Source of the DNA: Firmicutes bacterium UBA993
Lineage (GTDB): Bacteria; Bacillota; Dethiobacteria; DTU022
NCBI GenBank assembly: GCA_002292015.1
Contig: DBBD01000046.1
Span: forward strand, 1 to 7,605
Reading direction: 5' to 3'
DNA length: 7,605 bases
In this document: one piece after another, positions 5,056 through 7,605 of the stretch
Layout: each line of letters begins with the position of its first letter
Position numbering within the stretch: the first letter of the stretch is position 1
Made by a program: the position numbers and the translations under genes
The notes under the pieces: model-generated
Database searches by the model: none
Told to the model about the DNA's origin: nothing
The model's input: only the letters and a program-made list of their open reading frames with translations

Positions 5056-7407
5056 CTAATTATTCTTTTTTAAGAATTCCTCGGTTATCCGGGATACTTC
5101 ATCTTCAGCAATCAACACTTCCCGTGGCTTACTGCCTTCAAAAGGTCCGACAATCCCTTTTCGTTCAAGATCATCGATCAATCTGGCAGCTCTGGTATAG
5201 CCAACCCTAAAACGTCTTTGCAAAAGAGAGATAGAAGCCTGACCGGTTCTCACCACCAGGTCGACGGCTTCCGGAAAAAGCTTATCTTCGGTTTCGTGAT
5301 CGTTCTCCTCAGCATGATCGAGAAATGTAAAGGTTTCTTCGCCTAACAAACCCTGTTCACGGATATAATCGGTAACCCTTTTAACCTCAATTTCACTGAC
5401 ATAAGCGCCTTGGACCCGGACAGGCTTGACTGTTCCTACCGGATAAAACAGCATATCACCGCGACCTAAAAGTTTTTCTGCACCCGCCATATCGAGGATA
5501 GTCCGCGAATCAACTTGCGAAGATACGGTAAAGGCAATCCTTGAAGTTATGTTTGCCTTGATAATACCGGTTAGGACGTCAACAGAAGGCCTTTGAGTAG
5601 CAACTATTAAATGAATTCCAGCCGCCCGGGACATTTGAGAAAGCCTGGCGATCGAATCCTCAACTTCGCCCGGTGAAACTATCATTAGGTCGGCTAACTC
5701 ATCGATTATCACAACTATGTAGGCCATCTTCTCTAAGTCGTCTTCCGCGACAGCCATTTCATTATATGCTCCGATGTCCCTGATCCCAAGCTGAGCGAAA
5801 AGATCGTAGCGCCTGCCCATTTCCCTGACCATATTTTTCAGAGCCAGGGCAGCTTTCCGCGGATCTGTCAGCACAGGCATAAGCAGTTGGGGAATACCGT
5901 TATAGACACTTAGCTCAACTACCTTTGGGTCGATCATCATGATCCTGACCTGTTCCGGGCCGGCCTTATAAAGTATGCTTGTAATTATCGTGTTGAGACA
6001 GACACTTTTTCCGGCGCCAGTGGCACCGGCGATCAGCAGATGCGGCATTTTTGCGAGGTCGGCAACAATCGGAACACCGGTAATGTCCTTGCCGATTGCC
6101 ATTGTCAGTGGTGAGAGGCTGTTTACAAAACCCTGATCTTCCAGCACTTCACGCAGGTGCACCAACGAAATACAGCTGTTGGGCACCTCGATACCCAGCG
6201 CCGCTTTGCCAGGAATCGGCGCCTCAATTCTTACCAAAGGTGCAGCCAGGTTTAATGCCAGATCATCGGCCAGGCTGATAAACCTGCTGACCTTAACTCC
6301 TGCTTCCGGTTGTACTTCAAACCGGGTAACCGTAGGCCCGGTCTGGACATGCACCACTTTAGCTTTTACACCAAAACTCAGCAGGGTGTTTTCCAGCAGC
6401 CTGGCTCTCTCTTTGCTATTATGTTGATGCCGCTGAGCACCGTTATCTCCGGGGAGAGATAAAAGCTTTAAGGTTGGTAACTGATAATTGGAATAACTTT
6501 TTGATTTGACTTGATTGAGAGCAACAGTTTTCAAAATTTCATTTTTACCGGCCTCTGTATAGTGGTGGGTGCGGGGTTGATATTCGTATGCAACAGCGCT
6601 TATTCGTTCAGCTTCGAGGCGATTATTTTCTTGCTTACTATCCGCATCCCGATCATCGGTGATACTATTTTCCGCCTTGTCAATAGCCGGATTAGCCGAA
6701 AAATCGGGTTGTGATGCTTCAACGGCTGTTTTTTGCGCTTCTTTTAGAATTGCTCTATAGGCATTATAAGCATTGATCCGCCTAATCACTACTCTGCCGA
6801 TCCTTGTTATAACGTTTATTAGCGCCTTAAGAAGCGCATTTATTCGTTCAATTATTTTGGATAAAAAAAAGATGACTTTTTTTATGGAAAGATTAAACAT
6901 CAGCATGACAGCAACTATTGTTAATGCACCGCCGATAATCAGGCTTCCCGTTTGACCGAAAAGATACACTGCAGTAGCGGCGACCAGTGATCCGATTAAG
7001 CCCCCTCCAGCGCCGGCAATACCAAGAGCGATGCTGTCACGAAAGAGCTCTGAAAGTGATTCAAAAGGTAATAAATCTGCAATAACGGATAAATGAAACC
7101 AGCCGACAATTAAAAAAGCCATTGCCGTTGCACCGTAGAGGCGGTTTCCCGTTTTTAACCGGCCTTTTGGCCATAAGTTCTGAAGCGCAAAAGCAGCAAG
7201 CGCAAGCGGAATGACCACGGCTGCCCTACCAGCCAGAGCCGTGATAACATAATTTATAAACTGCCCAACACCACCGGTTTCCTCATTCTGCAGGAGGCCA
7301 TAGATAGCAAAAGCCGCAAAGGCGAATAACAATATCCCCTTAACCTGCATCAACATCTCGCGACTGATTTTTTTCTTTCTTTTTTTTACTTTTCTTTTCC
7401 GGGCCAC
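5056..7407 (-). CDS. ftsK: DNA translocase FtsK/SpoIIIE
   Basis: FtsK/SpoIIIE is a membrane-anchored hexameric ATPase that pumps double-stranded DNA through the closing septum so that the chromosome is cleared into the daughter cell or forespore. With the GTG start the protein has 783 residues, close to the family norm of about 750-800. It opens with a very basic tail (RKRKVKKRKKK, residues 3-13) and has four or five hydrophobic membrane segments between about 23 and 172. A charged, poorly conserved linker runs to about 310, followed by the motor. The Walker A motif GATGAGKS is at 461-468 and Walker B VVIIDE at 565-570, followed by the ATQRPSVDV segment near 603. The C-terminal gamma winged helix (about 710-767, QASISLLQRRFRVGYTRAAR) normally reads polarity sequences. 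The alternative ATG at 7461 would add 18 residues (MFYTVPGTT...) but lacks a ribosome-binding site and lies inside the candidate promoter. The stop is TAG. Confidence 0.96.
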   Translation of the reverse strand: MARKRKVKKRKKKISREMLMQVKGILLFAFAAFAIYGLLQNEETGGVGQFINYVITALAGRAAVVIPLALAAFALQNLWPKGRLKTGNRLYGATAMAFLIVGWFHLSVIADLLPFESLSELFRDSIALGIAGAGGGLIGSLVAATAVYLFGQTGSLIIGGALTIVAVMLMFNLSIKKVIFFLSKIIERINALLKALINVITRIGRVVIRRINAYNAYRAILKEAQKTAVEASQPDFSANPAIDKAENSITDDRDADSKQENNRLEAERISAVAYEYQPRTHHYTEAGKNEILKTVALNQVKSKSYSNYQLPTLKLLSLPGDNGAQRHQHNSKERARLLENTLLSFGVKAKVVHVQTGPTVTRFEVQPEAGVKVSRFISLADDLALNLAAPLVRIEAPIPGKAALGIEVPNSCISLVHLREVLEDQGFVNSLSPLTMAIGKDITGVPIVADLAKMPHLLIAGATGAGKSVCLNTIITSILYKAGPEQVRIMMIDPKVVELSVYNGIPQLLMPVLTDPRKAALALKNMVREMGRRYDLFAQLGIRDIGAYNEMAVAEDDLEKMAYIVVIIDELADLMIVSPGEVEDSIARLSQMSRAAGIHLIVATQRPSVDVLTGIIKANITSRIAFTVSSQVDSRTILDMAGAEKLLGRGDMLFYPVGTVKPVRVQGAYVSEIEVKRVTDYIREQGLLGEETFTFLDHAEENDHETEDKLFPEAVDLVVRTGQASISLLQRRFRVGYTRAARLIDDLERKGIVGPFEGSKPREVLIAEDEVSRITEEFLKKNN

Positions 7408-7420
7408 TTTAAGATTTCTA

Positions 7421-7427
7421 CCCTCTC
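7421..7427 (-). promoter_or_regulatory. Shine-Dalgarno sequence supporting the GTG start of ftsK
   Basis: GAGAGGG on the minus strand precedes the GTG at 7407 by 13 nt, longer than ideal. The upstream ATG at 7461 has no Shine-Dalgarno sequence at usable distance: the nearest, GAGGAG at 7495-7490, is 28 nt away. The GTG is therefore the better-supported start despite the long spacing. Confidence 0.45.
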
Positions 7428-7449
7428 TGAATATAGTTGTTCCCGGTAC

Positions 7450-7478
7450 AGTATAAAACATTTGTTCGCTTCGGTAAA
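7450..7478 (-). promoter_or_regulatory. Candidate sigma-A promoter for ftsK
   Basis: On the minus strand, TTTACC (7478-7473, 4 of 6 to TTGACA) and TATACT (7455-7450, 5 of 6 to TATAAT) are separated by exactly 17 nt. Transcription would start near 7443 and give a leader of about 36 nt before the GTG at 7407. The promoter overlaps the ATG at 7461, so if it is used that ATG is not on the transcript. This is a consensus match by eye only; cotranscription from the upstream gene is also possible. Confidence 0.42.
7455..7468 (-). promoter_or_regulatory. LexA/DinR (SOS) box-like operator in the ftsK promoter
   Basis: The minus strand reads CGAACAAATGTTTT. It matches 13 of 14 positions of the Bacillus LexA/DinR consensus CGAACRNRYGTTYC, failing only at the last base. 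It lies in the spacer between the candidate -35 and -10 hexamers and overlaps the -10 by one base, a place where a bound repressor would block RNA polymerase. The right half-site is weaker than the left as a strict palindrome. Function is inferred from sequence and position; a chance match in AT-rich DNA is possible. Confidence 0.35.
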
Positions 7479-7499
7479 GTAAATCTGTTCTCCTCAGGA

Positions 7500-7605
7500 T
7501 TAATTATTGATTAGGGCGACAATTATTACAGCCAGCCCAATTACCCAACAATAGTACGCAAAGTAGTGGAATCCCCTGCCTGACAACATTTTTATAAATA
7601 TTTTA
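7500..7605 (-). CDS. uppP: C-terminal fragment of an undecaprenyl-diphosphatase (UppP/BacA)-like membrane protein, cut by the window edge
   Basis: The minus strand is open from the window edge to a TAA stop at 7502-7500, giving 34 residues. They comprise a short basic amphipathic stretch (KIFIKMLSGRG) followed by FHYFAYYCWVIGLAVIIVAL, a hydrophobic segment able to span the membrane, and a polar end (INN). UppP proteins usually end this way, with a last transmembrane helix introduced by F-x-x-F-A-x-Y-R-x-x-x-G; here the usual Arg is Cys. UppP dephosphorylates undecaprenyl diphosphate at the membrane to recycle the lipid carrier for peptidoglycan synthesis. The assignment rests on this short tail only, and another polytopic membrane protein is possible. 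The gene lies in the same direction as ftsK, whose chosen start is 92 nt further on. Confidence 0.5.
   Translation of the reverse strand, partial: KIFIKMLSGRGFHYFAYYCWVIGLAVIIVALINN

Noticed and set aside
6096..6955. Several plus-strand open frames of 60-82 codons opposite ftsK, and others opposite recX, recA, thpR and cinA
   Set aside because: They are antisense to well-conserved genes, have no family resemblance, and are explained as shadows of the real reading frames.
7408..7461. ATG 7461 as the ftsK start (801-residue protein)
   Set aside because: It has no Shine-Dalgarno sequence at suitable distance, lies inside the candidate promoter, and adds 18 residues unlike FtsK N-termini; the GTG at 7407 begins VARKRKVKK, typical for the family.

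Overview
This window is a 7.6-kb stretch of bacterial housekeeping DNA in which every recognisable gene is read from the minus strand. In transcription order (high to low coordinates) it holds the 3' end of a membrane-protein gene that looks like uppP, then ftsK/spoIIIE, rimO, cinA, thpR, recA and recX. The gene set and order (rimO-cinA-thpR-recA-recX behind an FtsK/SpoIIIE translocase), the strong purine-rich Shine-Dalgarno sequences and the frequent TTG/GTG starts point to a Firmicute. A Clostridia lineage of the Desulfotomaculum/Syntrophomonas kind is most likely; the genus cannot be told from the sequence. No mobile element, CRISPR array, tRNA or rRNA is visible.

Layout. Positions 7605-7500 carry the last 34 codons of the uppP-like gene. 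The 7499-7408 gap holds a good sigma-A-type promoter candidate with a LexA/DinR-like box lying almost entirely in its spacer. ftsK (from GTG 7407), rimO and cinA follow with gaps of 15 and 1 nt, and thpR begins 25 nt after cinA. A 123-nt gap separates thpR from recA; it contains the recA Shine-Dalgarno sequence and an imperfect AT-rich inverted repeat, but no LexA box and no convincing promoter or terminator. recX begins 12 nt after the recA stop, in the same reading frame. The last 160 bases hold no gene I can support; they can form two abutting hairpins in the minus-strand transcript.

How the genes fit together. FtsK pumps chromosomal DNA through the division septum. RecA performs homologous recombination and switches on the SOS response, and RecX restrains RecA filaments. 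CinA combines a molybdopterin-binding-type domain with an NMN deamidase domain that can salvage the NMN released by NAD-dependent DNA ligase. ThpR is a 2H-family RNA phosphodiesterase, and RimO is a radical-SAM methylthiotransferase acting on ribosomal protein uS12. The cluster thus mixes chromosome maintenance with RNA and ribosome upkeep.

Nothing here amounts to a clearly new system. The points most worth a second look are the SOS-like box in the ftsK promoter alongside its absence at recA, the altered loop in the CinA deamidase domain, the in-frame recA-recX junction, and the structured RNA downstream of recX.
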